Shown here: positions 1-9,141 of the stretch, piece by piece
Numbering within the stretch: position 1 is the first letter of the stretch
Layout of the letters: each line of letters opens with the position of its first letter
Assembly (NCBI RefSeq): GCF_014610845.1
Contig: NZ_JABTCG010000004.1
Location: 496,001-560,000, forward strand
Reading direction: 5' to 3'
DNA length: 64,000 nucleotides
Source of the DNA: Maribacter arenosus
GTDB lineage: Bacteria; Bacteroidota; Bacteroidia; Flavobacteriales; Flavobacteriaceae
The notes under the pieces: generated by a model
Seen by the model: the letters and a program-made list of their open reading frames with translations, nothing else
What the model was told of the DNA's origin: nothing
Databases searched by the model: none
Program-made: the position numbers and the translations under genes

Positions 1-364
1 TTTTGTTCAATTCCGGGAGGCCATATACAAATTCCTTCCCATTATGGTCAGCATCCTTTTTCAATCTAAAATCATTGCTTAAATCGATGATTCCTGTAGC
101 TTCTGAAAATTGATTATTGTTAAGGAATTTGGTCGAATTGCCATGTCCCAAGCAAAGAAAGACCACATCTACTTCCAAGTTCACCTCACCGGTAAATTGC
201 AATTCCGTTACACCCAATAGATCAGGATGAGTCGCGGTGACCCGGGTACCGGCCCTTGTTGTGCTATAAACAAAATCAATTTCCACATTGGGGTGGTTCA
301 ATAAGATTCGGATCAATTCGCCACCCGTATATCCAGAACCTCCAATAATCCCTGCCCTAATCAT
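1..364 (-). CDS. argC: N-acetyl-gamma-glutamyl-phosphate reductase, N-terminal part (cut by window edge)
   Basis: Reduces N-acyl-glutamyl-phosphate to the semialdehyde in arginine synthesis, in the cytoplasm. I translated it by hand: it begins MIRAGIIGGSGYTGGELIR, the NAD(P)-binding glycine-rich start of ArgC, and continues through FLCLGHGNS and IDLSNDFRL, which are also typical of ArgC. Only about 121 residues lie in the window; the 3' part runs off at base 1. The ATG at 362-364 overlaps the argG stop codon by 8 bases, so the two genes are translationally coupled. Family members are about 320-350 residues. In Bacteroidota the substrate may be N-succinyl rather than N-acetyl; that is family knowledge and cannot be read from this fragment. 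Confidence 0.93.
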   Translation of the reverse strand, partial: MIRAGIIGGSGYTGGELIRILLNHPNVEIDFVYSTTRAGTRVTATHPDLLGVTELQFTGEVNLEVDVVFLCLGHGNSTKFLNNNQFSEATGIIDLSNDFRLKKDADHNGKEFVYGLPELNK

Positions 365-1547
365 AATCGTGATTTACGTGATTATATATTTTTCCTGGAT
401 TCGACATTATTTTGATGAATCCTTTGGCCTCATCGGCTGTCCATCCCTTATGCATTTCACCATAACTACCGAAGGATGCATTCATCAAATCGTGTTCAGA
501 TGATATTCCATTCAATCTAAATTGGAAGGGGTACAGGCTCACGTACACATCGCCAGAAACGTTCTTTTGGGTGTCGGTCAAGAAAGCTTCGATATTCCGC
601 ATTACCTCATCAAGATAATTGCCTTCGTGCAGCAACATGCCATAGAAGTTCCCCATTTGTTCTTTTTGATACTGCTGCCATTTACTCAGCGTATGTTTTT
701 CCAATAAATGATGGGCTTTAATAATAATGAGGGCTGCGGGGGCCTCAAAACCAACCCTACCTTTTATCCCAATAATGGTATCCCCAACGTGGATATCCCT
801 ACCAATTGCATATTTCGAGGCCATTGCCTCTAATTTTTCAATATTGGCCACAGGCTTGTCTTTTTTCCCATCAATGGCCACCAATTCCCCTTTTTCAAAG
901 GTCAAGGTAACCTCAGAAGGTTTTTTTTCCTCCAATTGACTGGGATAGGCACTATCGGGTAAAGGTAAATTCGAGGTGAGGGTCTCCGCCCCTCCAACTG
1001 ATGTGCCCCATAGACCTTTGTTGATAGAATACTTGGCCTTTTCCCAAGGATAGTCGACCCCATTTTTTTGGAGATATCCAATTTCAAATTCCCGGGAGAG
1101 TTTATCATCTCTGATCGGGGTTATTATTTCAATATCCGGTGCGATGATTTGAAAGATCATATCGAAACGAACCTGATCGTTTCCCGCCCCAGTACTACCA
1201 TGGGCAATGTATTTGGCCCCTATTTTCTTGGCATGGCTTACAATCTCAAGGGCTTGTACTATACGTTCGGCACTAACGGATAGAGGGTAGGTGTTATTTT
1301 TTAGCACGTTGCCAAAAATCAAAAATTTAACCACCTTTTCATAAAAGGTCTGTACCGCATCTATCGAAGTGTAGGAGCAGGCCCCCAATGCCAATGCCTT
1401 CGTTTTTATGTTTGTAATTTCTTCATCGGAAAATCCACCGGTATTTACGCTTACCGCATGCACTTCATATCCTTCTTCCTTTGAAAGGTACTTTGCGCAA
1501 TAAGAAGTATCGAGTCCTCCACTATACGCTAAAACTAATTTTTCCAT
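357..1547 (-). CDS. argG: Argininosuccinate synthase
   Basis: Joins citrulline and aspartate with ATP hydrolysis to make argininosuccinate, the penultimate step of arginine synthesis. The 396-residue product has the PP-loop SGGLDTS near residue 9 and further ArgG-type segments (AHGSTGAGNDQVRF, WGTSVGGAETL). Its length matches the family. It lies 34 bases downstream of the GNAT gene and overlaps argC, so the three form an operon read leftwards. I see no truncation. The main alternative would be another PP-loop ATPase, but the aspartate- and citrulline-binding segments make ArgG near certain. Confidence 0.97.
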   Translation of the reverse strand: MEKLVLAYSGGLDTSYCAKYLSKEEGYEVHAVSVNTGGFSDEEITNIKTKALALGACSYTSIDAVQTFYEKVVKFLIFGNVLKNNTYPLSVSAERIVQALEIVSHAKKIGAKYIAHGSTGAGNDQVRFDMIFQIIAPDIEIITPIRDDKLSREFEIGYLQKNGVDYPWEKAKYSINKGLWGTSVGGAETLTSNLPLPDSAYPSQLEEKKPSEVTLTFEKGELVAIDGKKDKPVANIEKLEAMASKYAIGRDIHVGDTIIGIKGRVGFEAPAALIIIKAHHLLEKHTLSKWQQYQKEQMGNFYGMLLHEGNYLDEVMRNIEAFLTDTQKNVSGDVYVSLYPFQFRLNGISSEHDLMNASFGSYGEMHKGWTADEAKGFIKIMSNPGKIYNHVNHDYD

Positions 1548-1581
1548 TATTGATTATTTTATATTTCCGTCGTTAGGAAAC

Positions 1582-2208
1582 CTATTTTTTTCCATTATTT
1601 TTCTTAAGGAATAATTGCTCCTTTATACTTTTTAATCTTTGGAAAGCCTTGCTGTTCACTTTCTCTTTCCCTGTGGGTTTTTGTTTTTTGGCAGGGTCAT
1701 ATAACATACCGGTACACAGGCACATCTTCTGTTCGGTACGTGTAAGAATATCGAAGTTTTTACAGGTTTGGCAACCTTTCCAGAACTGCGGGTCATCTGT
1801 TAGCTCTGAAAATGTTACGGGCTGGTAACCTAACTCGTAATTTATTTTCATTACAGCCAATCCTGTTGTAATACCAAAAATCTTTGCCGTCGGGAATTTT
1901 TTGGTTGAAAGCTCAAAAATGGCTTTTTTTATTTTTTTGGCTAGACCTTGATTTCTATAATCTGGATGTACGATCAAGCCCGAATTTGCCACGAACTTAT
2001 CATGCCCCCAAACCTCAATATAACAGAAACCCGCAAATTTACCATCGTCCAAAGCGATGACAGCATTACCATTCTCTAATTTTTTGAGAATATATTCGGG
2101 CGTTCTTTTAGCAATACCGGTTCCCCGAACCTTGGCTGATTCGTCAATGGTATCACAGATGATCTCCGCGTATTTAAAATGGGATTCGTTCGCAATAACA
2201 ATTTCCAT
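1582..2208 (-). CDS. GNAT-family acyltransferase of the arginine operon, candidate N-acylglutamate synthase
   Basis: A 208-residue protein with a GNAT fold. Residues about 1-130 hold the acyl-CoA binding core (VHPDYRNQGLAKKIKKA is the R/QxxGxG/A-type loop). A short cysteine-rich tail follows (CQTCKNF, then MCLCTGM), then a basic C-terminus. It is the first gene of the argG-argC operon. Bacteroidota generally lack classical ArgA, and genetics in Bacteroides points to an arg-linked GNAT protein as the N-acyl(succinyl)glutamate synthase. Assigning that role here rests on position and fold, not on a substrate motif. The four cysteines in the tail could bind metal or be redox-active; I do not know their role. 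Confidence 0.72.
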   Translation of the reverse strand: MEIVIANESHFKYAEIICDTIDESAKVRGTGIAKRTPEYILKKLENGNAVIALDDGKFAGFCYIEVWGHDKFVANSGLIVHPDYRNQGLAKKIKKAIFELSTKKFPTAKIFGITTGLAVMKINYELGYQPVTFSELTDDPQFWKGCQTCKNFDILTRTEQKMCLCTGMLYDPAKKQKPTGKEKVNSKAFQRLKSIKEQLFLKKNNGKK

Positions 2209-2332
2209 TGTTACTTGTTTTTAGTACTATAAATTGAAAATAATCTTCTTTGGTATTTTGCGGAAATGGACTCACCTATTTCCATAATAGAATGCACCCT
2301 TACGGGCGACGACGTGTAGGTGTGAAAGAACG

Positions 2333-2353
2333 ATTTGGGCCAAGTGCCCAAAT
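2333..2353 (-). promoter_or_regulatory. Perfect inverted repeat in the arginine operon leader
   Basis: ATTTGGGC and GCCCAAAT form a perfect 8-bp repeat around the 5-base loop CAAGT, about 125 bases upstream of the GNAT start codon and downstream of the candidate promoter. It could be an RNA hairpin in the leader or an operator for a dimeric regulator. No T-run follows, so it is not an intrinsic terminator. Function is unknown. Confidence 0.45.
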
Positions 2354-2390
2354 AGCTGTAGTAAAATGTGTTTCGTTCTTCATTAGAGGT

Positions 2391-2398
2391 CAAAAGTA
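2391..2398 (-). promoter_or_regulatory. Candidate -7 element for the arginine operon
   Basis: Read on the minus strand this is TACTTTTG, an exact match to the Bacteroidota TAnnTTTG -7 element. It lies in the gap between the glycosyltransferase gene (stop at 2430) and the GNAT gene (start at 2208). No good -33 TTG was found at the usual distance, so support is moderate. It would give a leader of roughly 170 bases. Confidence 0.4.
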
Positions 2399-2429
2399 CA
2401 AATAAAAATGAAAAGGGATCATCTAGACT

Positions 2430-3791
2430 TTAATTTTTGCGAAATAGCAACTTTTGAGCGTAAAGCCTGAAAATTTCGAAAAATAAAAATCCATATACAA
2501 TAATATATTCAATTGAAAGAATCCCTAAATGCTCCTTAAAATCGGTTTGCGAATACGCATAATAACTTAGAATGATCACAAATGACCAAACCAAGGAGAA
2601 TCTATATTTGGTAAAAATGGTCAGTAAAACCAAGAATACAATATACCAAGGATGAACGGTTGTTGCCAAAAGGTAATAGAAGGTAAGAATCCAGAGCATA
2701 GAGGAGATCATGACAGAGAGACTCTGGTTTTTCCTAACGAAGGTCAATAGAATTACTATTAATACAACGGTATATGGTATAGTCTTACCGTACGTTTTGA
2801 TCAATTCCCAAGGTTTCACCTCAAACCGAATCGCAATATCCTTTATGATATTGTAAAAGCCCGCATTGAACTCGAAGTTAGAGAACCAAAGCCCAACGGT
2901 TTGGGAATAATTCGAAATAAATTCGGGAGACCAAAAAGGTATTAAAAGTAAAACCGTCACAATTATGACCAATAGGTAAAAAACCATACTCTTCTTAACG
3001 CCCAAGTGTTTTAAGAATAGCGGTAGGAAAATCAATGGCATCAATTTAATTGATATGGAAAGGGCATAAATTACCGCGGCCAATTGCCATTTATTTATAG
3101 ATAATAGATATAGCGATGTCACAAAAAAGAAGAGCATTACACCTTCAAAATGAAGGTTGCCACAAAGTTCGACAATAATGAGAGGGTTTAAGAAATACCA
3201 AAAAATAAGGTGGGGTGAGAGGTTGAGATTTTTAAGTAATTTACGCCCAAAGTAAAAAATGCCAATATCGGAAAGTACAATGATCGTTCGCATTACGACG
3301 AGGGATCCCAAAATGCTTTTTCCACCTAACAAGGCGGACAGCCCAAATATCAATTGATTCAGCGGAGGGTAATTACTAAAGTGTTTTGTACTTAATTCAC
3401 TCATTCCTCGATGAAGCTCCTGGGCGTTGGCAATGACAATATCCTGATTTTCCATGAAAGAATTGGGGACATAGAGATATGGATTGATAAAATTTCGGAC
3501 CAATTCACCATCCCAGATAAAACGGTAATAGTCCTGGGAGAGATTTGGTTCGGTAAATAGGAAAATCAAGCGGAAAAGAATGCCAATTACTAAAAGAAAT
3601 TTGAAGTTCCATTTCTCAAATTGGATAAGTTTATAGCAGAGGAAAAATAGTGCCGCAAATAGCGTGATCAACTTAATGAAATCGGTACGTTCTAAATGAT
3701 ATGCAAATACGAAGTAAAATACCGAACTCAAAATTACCAACAGTATCGGAATCTTATGCAGTTTCCAATATGTAATGATTTGTTGGGGCAT
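2430..3791 (-). CDS. Polytopic GT-C-type glycosyltransferase (mannosyltransferase-like)
   Basis: A 453-residue integral membrane protein with about 11-12 hydrophobic segments spread along its length. An acidic motif, QDYYRFIWDGE (around residues 86-96), lies in the first large loop, as in GT-C/GT87-type enzymes that use polyprenyl-phosphate sugars. By family it would transfer a sugar, often mannose, from a lipid-linked donor on the outer face of the inner membrane. It follows two GT2 genes, one resembling dolichyl-phosphate mannose/glucose synthase, which could supply that donor. The sugar and acceptor cannot be read from sequence. The start is an ATG at 3791. Confidence 0.7.
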   Translation of the reverse strand: MPQQIITYWKLHKIPILLVILSSVFYFVFAYHLERTDFIKLITLFAALFFLCYKLIQFEKWNFKFLLVIGILFRLIFLFTEPNLSQDYYRFIWDGELVRNFINPYLYVPNSFMENQDIVIANAQELHRGMSELSTKHFSNYPPLNQLIFGLSALLGGKSILGSLVVMRTIIVLSDIGIFYFGRKLLKNLNLSPHLIFWYFLNPLIIVELCGNLHFEGVMLFFFVTSLYLLSINKWQLAAVIYALSISIKLMPLIFLPLFLKHLGVKKSMVFYLLVIIVTVLLLIPFWSPEFISNYSQTVGLWFSNFEFNAGFYNIIKDIAIRFEVKPWELIKTYGKTIPYTVVLIVILLTFVRKNQSLSVMISSMLWILTFYYLLATTVHPWYIVFLVLLTIFTKYRFSLVWSFVIILSYYAYSQTDFKEHLGILSIEYIIVYGFLFFEIFRLYAQKLLFRKN

Positions 3792-3886
3792 TGGTATTTG
3801 AAATTAGGATATTACAAATAACCGAAAAAAAGAGCAATTAAAATCACTATTCCCATTACTACCTAATACGGGATGGATTTATTGGA

Positions 3887-5371
3887 CTAAGCCCTAGCAG
3901 TAAGCGATTTAAAGAATACGAAACCGAAACCTAAGAACAACATTAAATGGAATGGGAACAAACCAAAATCGTTCAAGGGAACCGCGCTATACATTCCGAA
4001 CATGAAATAGAGCATTAATGCGAATTCCAAGATCATGTTAGGCGAGAGTTTTTTGGCAAGGTATTTATTGCCTTTCCAACTATCGGTTATACTATTAAGG
4101 TTGAATTTAGGGGTTCTAACAAATTCACTTCGTTTACCCATATGCCCTTCTAGGACAGCAATGGAATTATGTAATGAGAATCCTAAGGCAACGGAGAAAA
4201 ATGTAAAAAAGATTTTGATATAATCCACAAAATTGTCAAAACTGCTGCCTTGAATACTCTTATAGGTGAACCAATAACAAATAAAAAGTATTATAGTACT
4301 TAGAACAAAGAAACTCAACACACTGAACACCCAATCGAACTGAGGATATATTGCCTTGATATACATTGCTGGAATACTTAAGAAAGAGACGATAAAAACA
4401 CATAAGAACATTGAACTGTTCAATAAATGCATCACCCCATGAAATTTTGTCTTTAATGAAATGTTCTTTGCACTTAAGACACTCCAAACGGATTTTCTGA
4501 AGTTCTCGGCACCTCCTTTGTTCCATCGAAATTGTTGGGATCTGGCAGCACTGATCACAACTGGTAATTCCGCAGGTGTTTCAACATCCTCCAAATATTT
4601 GAATTTCCAATTTTTCAACTGTGCCCTATAGCTTAAATCAAGATCTTCAGTTAGGGTGTCACCTTCCCAGTTCCCGGCATCCAGGATACATTCCTTGCGC
4701 CAAATACCGGCGGTACCGTTAAAATTGATAAAATGGCCTTTAGAATTCCTGCCAACTTGTTCTAAAGTAAAATGCGCATCCAAGGCAAAAGCCTGAATTT
4801 TCGTCAATGTGGAATAATCGCGATTTATATGGCCCCAACGCGTCTGTACTACCCCGATTTCCTCATCTTTGAAATAGATAACCGTTTTTTTCAACCAATC
4901 GGAATCTGGCAAAAAGTCGGCATCGAAAATGGCAATGAAATCGCCTTTTGCCGTCAACAAGCCCTCTTTTAAAGCGCCTGCTTTAAAACCTTGGCGGTTT
5001 TCCCGACGTATATGCTGAATATCCAACCCGCTGTCTTGTAGCGCCTTGATCCTTTCGGCAGTTTCTAATACCGTTTCATCTGTGGAATCATCCAGAACTT
5101 GGATTTCAAGTTTGCTTTTTGGGTATTCGATTTTTGCGATATTTTCCAACAAACGCTCCATCACATACTCCTCGTTGTACACTGGCAGTTGAATGGTTAC
5201 GTAGGGAATTTCCTTTGGGTCTAGCAAATTGAATTTAGGAGCTGTTTGATTCTGCCTTTTATTGCCCAAGTAATTGACCAAGAGGTTCAATTGTGCTAGA
5301 CTGTAAAAAAAGATCAACAACAATGCAATACTATAAATGCCAATGATTAAATAAGATATTATTAGACCCAT
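3887..5371 (-). CDS. Processive family 2 glycosyltransferase, cellulose-synthase/CslA-like
   Basis: A 494-residue membrane glycosyltransferase. It has an N-terminal membrane helix (about 4-34), then a GT-A domain with DDS (94-96), DAD (150-152), TED (241-243) and QQFRW (279-283), followed by four or more membrane helices. The D,D,D,QxxRW set marks processive beta-glycan synthases. The stretch after QQFRW (NKGGAENFRK) resembles plant CslA mannan/glucomannan synthases more than BcsA, and there is no PilZ domain. It starts 1 base after the upstream GT2 stop, so the two are co-translated. The product could be a mannan- or glucan-like chain, or a glycolipid; this is inference. Confidence 0.78.
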   Translation of the reverse strand: MGLIISYLIIGIYSIALLLIFFYSLAQLNLLVNYLGNKRQNQTAPKFNLLDPKEIPYVTIQLPVYNEEYVMERLLENIAKIEYPKSKLEIQVLDDSTDETVLETAERIKALQDSGLDIQHIRRENRQGFKAGALKEGLLTAKGDFIAIFDADFLPDSDWLKKTVIYFKDEEIGVVQTRWGHINRDYSTLTKIQAFALDAHFTLEQVGRNSKGHFINFNGTAGIWRKECILDAGNWEGDTLTEDLDLSYRAQLKNWKFKYLEDVETPAELPVVISAARSQQFRWNKGGAENFRKSVWSVLSAKNISLKTKFHGVMHLLNSSMFLCVFIVSFLSIPAMYIKAIYPQFDWVFSVLSFFVLSTIILFICYWFTYKSIQGSSFDNFVDYIKIFFTFFSVALGFSLHNSIAVLEGHMGKRSEFVRTPKFNLNSITDSWKGNKYLAKKLSPNMILEFALMLYFMFGMYSAVPLNDFGLFPFHLMLFLGFGFVFFKSLTARA

Positions 5372-5372
5372 A

Positions 5373-6062
5373 TTATTTGATACTGTATTTAAAAATCCAA
5401 CCTAGAATTTTTATGCCCGCAAATATACTACCTTTTATCGTACCGGACACCTTTGAAATACCAATTCTTTTTTTGTAACGTACTGGTACTTCGATATATG
5501 TCAACTTCTCTTTAAGGGCTTTTAGTTGCATTTCCACTGTCCAACCATATGTTTTGTCCTCCATCTCCAAGGCTAACAACTTTTCATATTTTATTGCTCT
5601 AAAGGGTCCTAAGTCAGTAAATGTTGCCCCAAAGAACAACTTCATCAAGAAGGTCGCCAGCCAATTCCCGAAAATTTGTTGGGGCGTCATACTACCAGCT
5701 TCCCGCTTGTCTTTTACCCGGGCCCCTATGACAAAATCAATATTTTGTTCAATAATAGGTTGTACTAATTTTGTCAGTTCCTTCGGATAGTCCGAATAGT
5801 CCCCATCGATAAATACGATAATATCAGGCCGATCGGATTGTTTGGCCACATATTCCATACCACAAAGACAGGCATAGCCATATCCCATTTTGGTTTCATT
5901 TAAAACAGTAGCGCCCGCTTTTTTGGCAGTTATGGCGGTATCATCGGTCGAATTATTATTGACCACCACAATTTCTGAAACCGTCTTCGGTATTTCATGG
6001 ATTACCTGGGCTATGGAATCTGCTTCATTATGGGCCGGGATAATAACTTTTATATTGGTCAT
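5373..6062 (-). CDS. Family 2 glycosyltransferase, dolichyl/polyprenyl-phosphate sugar synthase-like
   Basis: A 229-residue soluble-looking GT2 enzyme. It opens with VIIPAHNEADSI and VVNNNSTDDT, has a DxD-like FIDGDYSDYP near residues 85-95, and ends in a hydrophobic stretch. It most resembles enzymes that move mannose or glucose from a nucleotide sugar onto polyprenyl phosphate (DPM1/UgtP-type). That product would be the expected donor for the GT-C enzyme two genes downstream. It is the first gene of this three-gene glycosyltransferase run and is 1 base from the next. Exact sugar and lipid are unknown. Confidence 0.75.
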   Translation of the reverse strand: MTNIKVIIPAHNEADSIAQVIHEIPKTVSEIVVVNNNSTDDTAITAKKAGATVLNETKMGYGYACLCGMEYVAKQSDRPDIIVFIDGDYSDYPKELTKLVQPIIEQNIDFVIGARVKDKREAGSMTPQQIFGNWLATFLMKLFFGATFTDLGPFRAIKYEKLLALEMEDKTYGWTVEMQLKALKEKLTYIEVPVRYKKRIGISKVSGTIKGSIFAGIKILGWIFKYSIK

Positions 6063-6093
6063 ATTCTTTGGTAAGGGAAAATACCGATTCGTG

Positions 6094-6102
6094 GCAAAAA
6101 TA
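6094..6102 (-). promoter_or_regulatory. Candidate -7 element for the glycosyltransferase operon
   Basis: Read on the minus strand this is TATTTTTGC, an exact TAnnTTTGC match, 32 bases upstream of the GT2 start codon at 6062. I see no clear -33 TTG. Position in the intergenic gap and orientation support it. Confidence 0.45.
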
Positions 6103-6210
6103 TAAATATAAATCAGGTACTGGAAGTGGGACGTATTTTCTATATAAAAAGTCTATCAAGAGCATGCGCAAACTTGGATTCAAAAATCGTTTTGACTTCT
6201 TTGTATGCGA

Positions 6211-7788
6211 TTATTTATTCATCAAGTCCATTAAATCCACATCATTACCCAACAAAACTTGAGTTGGATTGATCCGACCTTTTTCAGGCCCGTTTTCCAA
6301 CTTCAGTACCCCACGTGGGCAAACAGCCGAACAAATACCACAGCCTACGCAGCTTGAACGAACGATATTCTCCCCTTTTTGGGCATAGGCCCTTACATCT
6401 ATTCCTTGTTCACAATAGGTAGAGCAATTGCCACAAGAGATGCATTGTCCGCCATTGGTCGTAATTCGAAAACGTGATTTGAATCTTTGTACAAAGCCTA
6501 AATAAGCGGCCAAAGGACAACCAAAACGACACCATACCCTATTGCCAAAGATCGGATATAACCCTGTGCCGATAACACCTGCGAAAATAGCACCGATCAA
6601 TAGACTATATGTATTCTGTACACTTTGTGTTTTGATGCCCAAAATGGTTGCCGATTCTGTAAAAAAGCTGTACAGCGTCATCCCCGTCATCACTATGGCG
6701 AAAAGTAAGACCCCGTGTACGAGCCAACGCTCAACCTGCCATGAAAAAAGCGACTTGCTCGAATGTTGTCGATAAGGGTCACCCAACGTTTCAGCAAGAC
6801 CACCACAACCACAAACCCAGGAACAATACCATCGCTTTCCAAAGAAGTATACCATTACAGGAACGATGACCAAGGTTAATACGATACCCCATATAAGAAT
6901 AAACAATCCAATGCTGCCACTGGCCATAAGCTCTTTGATATTCCAGCTAAAGAAAAAATCATAATCGAGTGGAAAGGCATTTTTAAAATCATAGTAGGGC
7001 ATTTGAAGGCGTACCATTATTTCGGGAATCAAAAAAGCAAATACGATCTGAAAGAAAAGCACAGAGGTTGTACGAATCATCTGGTACATATTGTGGCGGT
7101 ACTTTATGTACATACGTATGGCCATAACCACCATAACCACGCAGTACATGAATCCGTATACAAACCATTGACCTGCTGGATTACCACTTAGGCTTTCACT
7201 AATAGGGTCAACGAGAAAAGTCCAATTTACCGCATATTCGGGTCGAAAATATAGGATGAGGTAAAAAGAGGTCAGGAAGATAAAGACCAACCAAGCTATC
7301 CAACCCCTATTCGTGGCATTTTCGTGATAAATGCCATTATTCTTAATACCTTTCTTGCCTAATAAGACCACATTGGGTACAATAAATAGTAGCGCGCCTA
7401 AAATACCCAATCCAAAGGTTAAAAACCATACGAGTCCTTTATGGTTCACGATAAAACCGCTTCCTGCTATCTTGCCAAGTTCAGCGGCCATATCATGGGG
7501 TTTGGCATAGACTACTTTTTCGTATTCCCTGTTATTTCGATGTTGCGCATTGGCCTGCTCCAGGGCACTAGTCACTTTCGGAGCGAATGCAGGCATTCCA
7601 TCGAAAGATTTACCCACAACATTTTGCCGTAAATCCGAAATATACACTTCACTTTTAATCCCTTTATGATTGATAAAATCATCAAGGTCCTTCGGGGAGA
7701 GATCAAAGGTGCCTAAGACCGGTAATGCGGTAAATATTGCCAAACCTATCAAAAAGAGTACGAGGCCTATATTTTTTATTGTTTTCAT
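6211..7788 (-). CDS. Polyferredoxin-type membrane protein (NapH/NosR/CcoG-like)
   Basis: A 525-residue membrane protein with a short N-terminal anchor, a periplasmic segment (about 25-115) and about six more membrane helices. A cysteine motif follows (C322, C326, C328), then another pair (C420, C424), and two classical 4Fe-4S sites at C449/452/455/459 and C480/483/486/490. By family it passes electrons across or along the inner membrane, as NapH, NosR and RdxA/CcoG do. Its start lies 6 bases after the stop of a flavoprotein oxidoreductase, so the two probably form an electron-transfer module. The electron acceptor is not evident. No nitrate, nitrous-oxide or cytochrome cbb3 genes are next to it. 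Confidence 0.75.
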   Translation of the reverse strand: MKTIKNIGLVLFLIGLAIFTALPVLGTFDLSPKDLDDFINHKGIKSEVYISDLRQNVVGKSFDGMPAFAPKVTSALEQANAQHRNNREYEKVVYAKPHDMAAELGKIAGSGFIVNHKGLVWFLTFGLGILGALLFIVPNVVLLGKKGIKNNGIYHENATNRGWIAWLVFIFLTSFYLILYFRPEYAVNWTFLVDPISESLSGNPAGQWFVYGFMYCVVMVVMAIRMYIKYRHNMYQMIRTTSVLFFQIVFAFLIPEIMVRLQMPYYDFKNAFPLDYDFFFSWNIKELMASGSIGLFILIWGIVLTLVIVPVMVYFFGKRWYCSWVCGCGGLAETLGDPYRQHSSKSLFSWQVERWLVHGVLLFAIVMTGMTLYSFFTESATILGIKTQSVQNTYSLLIGAIFAGVIGTGLYPIFGNRVWCRFGCPLAAYLGFVQRFKSRFRITTNGGQCISCGNCSTYCEQGIDVRAYAQKGENIVRSSCVGCGICSAVCPRGVLKLENGPEKGRINPTQVLLGNDVDLMDLMNK

Positions 7789-7794
7789 AGGGAC

Positions 7795-9141
7795 TTAGGC
7801 CGTTTTAAAAATTCGATTCCAACTTTTGTTTTGCAATGTTATTGCTGTTCCCATGACTTTATTGTATTCCGCTAAAATATCCGCTTCGTAAGTAGCATAG
7901 AATTCAGGGTCAAAATTGGCATCCTTCAAATAGGCCATTACAAAATCCACCCCACGTTCTTCAGTAAGCCATCGGTCAAAAATGTCATGACGCATGCGTA
8001 TTCCAAAGGTGTTGATGCCCAAGAATTTACGGGTGTCGCCATGATAGGCGACCGTAATGCATATTTTTTCTTTAGGATGGCGCCAGTGAAAGTGTTTTTC
8101 AACCTCTTTTTTAGATTTTTCACTGAATACCCATCCGTAGGTTTGGTATTCCACATCCAAAAATTTTGCAGAATTGAACCAGTGCCCCGGTTTATATTCG
8201 GTTTTGTTCCCACAGAGGGTTTGGGCGATAGTTTCCCCCATCATTCGTCCTGTGTACCAAACCGCCTCAATGGGTCTTCTATTTCCGATGGCCTCTTTTT
8301 GTTCGGCACAGTCGCCAATCGCATAGATATTATCAATGTTTGTTTCAAGATATCGATTGACCATCACCCCTCGGCCGGTAGCGATACCGCTATCTTTTAA
8401 AAATTCGATATTCGGGGAAACACCCGCAGTTAGTCCTACAAAATTGCAGGCTATGGTATCGCCTTTGTCTGTTTTGACAGCTTTTGCCCTTCCATCTTCA
8501 TCAGGGATGATTTCAGCCAAATTGGTCGATAATCGCAGATCGATATGGTGTTCGCGTATGTGTTCATTGATCATTTCGGATTCACCGGATGGTAACACGC
8601 CGTTCCAAAAACTATCCTCCCTTACTAAAAAGGTGACTGGAATATCCCTGCTTAGAAGCATTTCAGCCAATTCAATTCCTATCAACCCACCACCAACGAT
8701 TACAGCTCGATTACAAACCTTGTTGTTCGGGGCGTATTTTTCAACTCCGTCTAAATCCTGTTTGGAATATAGTCCTTGCACGCCCTTCAGATCCTGGCCT
8801 GGCCATCCAAATTTGTTGGGTTGAGACCCTGTTGCGATGATTAGCTCATCATAAGCAATGTCTTCACCTCCTTTTAATTGTAACTTTTTGTCTTTGGGCT
8901 GTATTCGTTCTACATATGCATTCACAAGTTCGATCCTGTTCTTTTTCCAAAACCATTTTTCGTAGGGTTGGGTATGTTCAAATTTCATATGGCCCATATA
9001 TACATACATCAGGGCGGTACGTGAAAAGAAATAGTCCGCTTCTGCTGAGATGATGGTAATTCGTTTATTGGAAAGCTTTCTAATATGCCTGGCCGCAGTA
9101 ACCCCAGAGATACCATTGCCTATAATAACGATGTGTTCCAT
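7795..9141 (-). CDS. FAD/NAD(P)-dependent oxidoreductase
   Basis: A 448-residue pyridine nucleotide-disulphide-type oxidoreductase. IVIIGNGISGVTAARH at the start is the FAD Rossmann motif, VIVGGGLIGIELAEML (about 150-165) is the NAD(P) motif, and YAIGDCAEQ is the second FAD-binding motif. I chose the ATG at 9139-9141 because the GxGxxG motif then starts about 7 residues in; a longer open frame to 9243 adds an unlikely hydrophobic lead. It resembles rubredoxin/ferredoxin/nitrite reductase-type flavoproteins. The gene lies 6 bases upstream of the polyferredoxin gene, so it likely feeds NAD(P)H electrons into that membrane protein. The true substrate is unknown. Confidence 0.8.
   Translation of the reverse strand: MEHIVIIGNGISGVTAARHIRKLSNKRITIISAEADYFFSRTALMYVYMGHMKFEHTQPYEKWFWKKNRIELVNAYVERIQPKDKKLQLKGGEDIAYDELIIATGSQPNKFGWPGQDLKGVQGLYSKQDLDGVEKYAPNNKVCNRAVIVGGGLIGIELAEMLLSRDIPVTFLVREDSFWNGVLPSGESEMINEHIREHHIDLRLSTNLAEIIPDEDGRAKAVKTDKGDTIACNFVGLTAGVSPNIEFLKDSGIATGRGVMVNRYLETNIDNIYAIGDCAEQKEAIGNRRPIEAVWYTGRMMGETIAQTLCGNKTEYKPGHWFNSAKFLDVEYQTYGWVFSEKSKKEVEKHFHWRHPKEKICITVAYHGDTRKFLGINTFGIRMRHDIFDRWLTEERGVDFVMAYLKDANFDPEFYATYEADILAEYNKVMGTAITLQNKSWNRIFKTA

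Noticed and set aside
2211-2393. 60-codon frame in the arginine leader, possible leader peptide
   Set aside because: It starts with TTG inside the -7 element, lacks a run of Arg codons expected for an arginine leader peptide, and resembles no protein I know.
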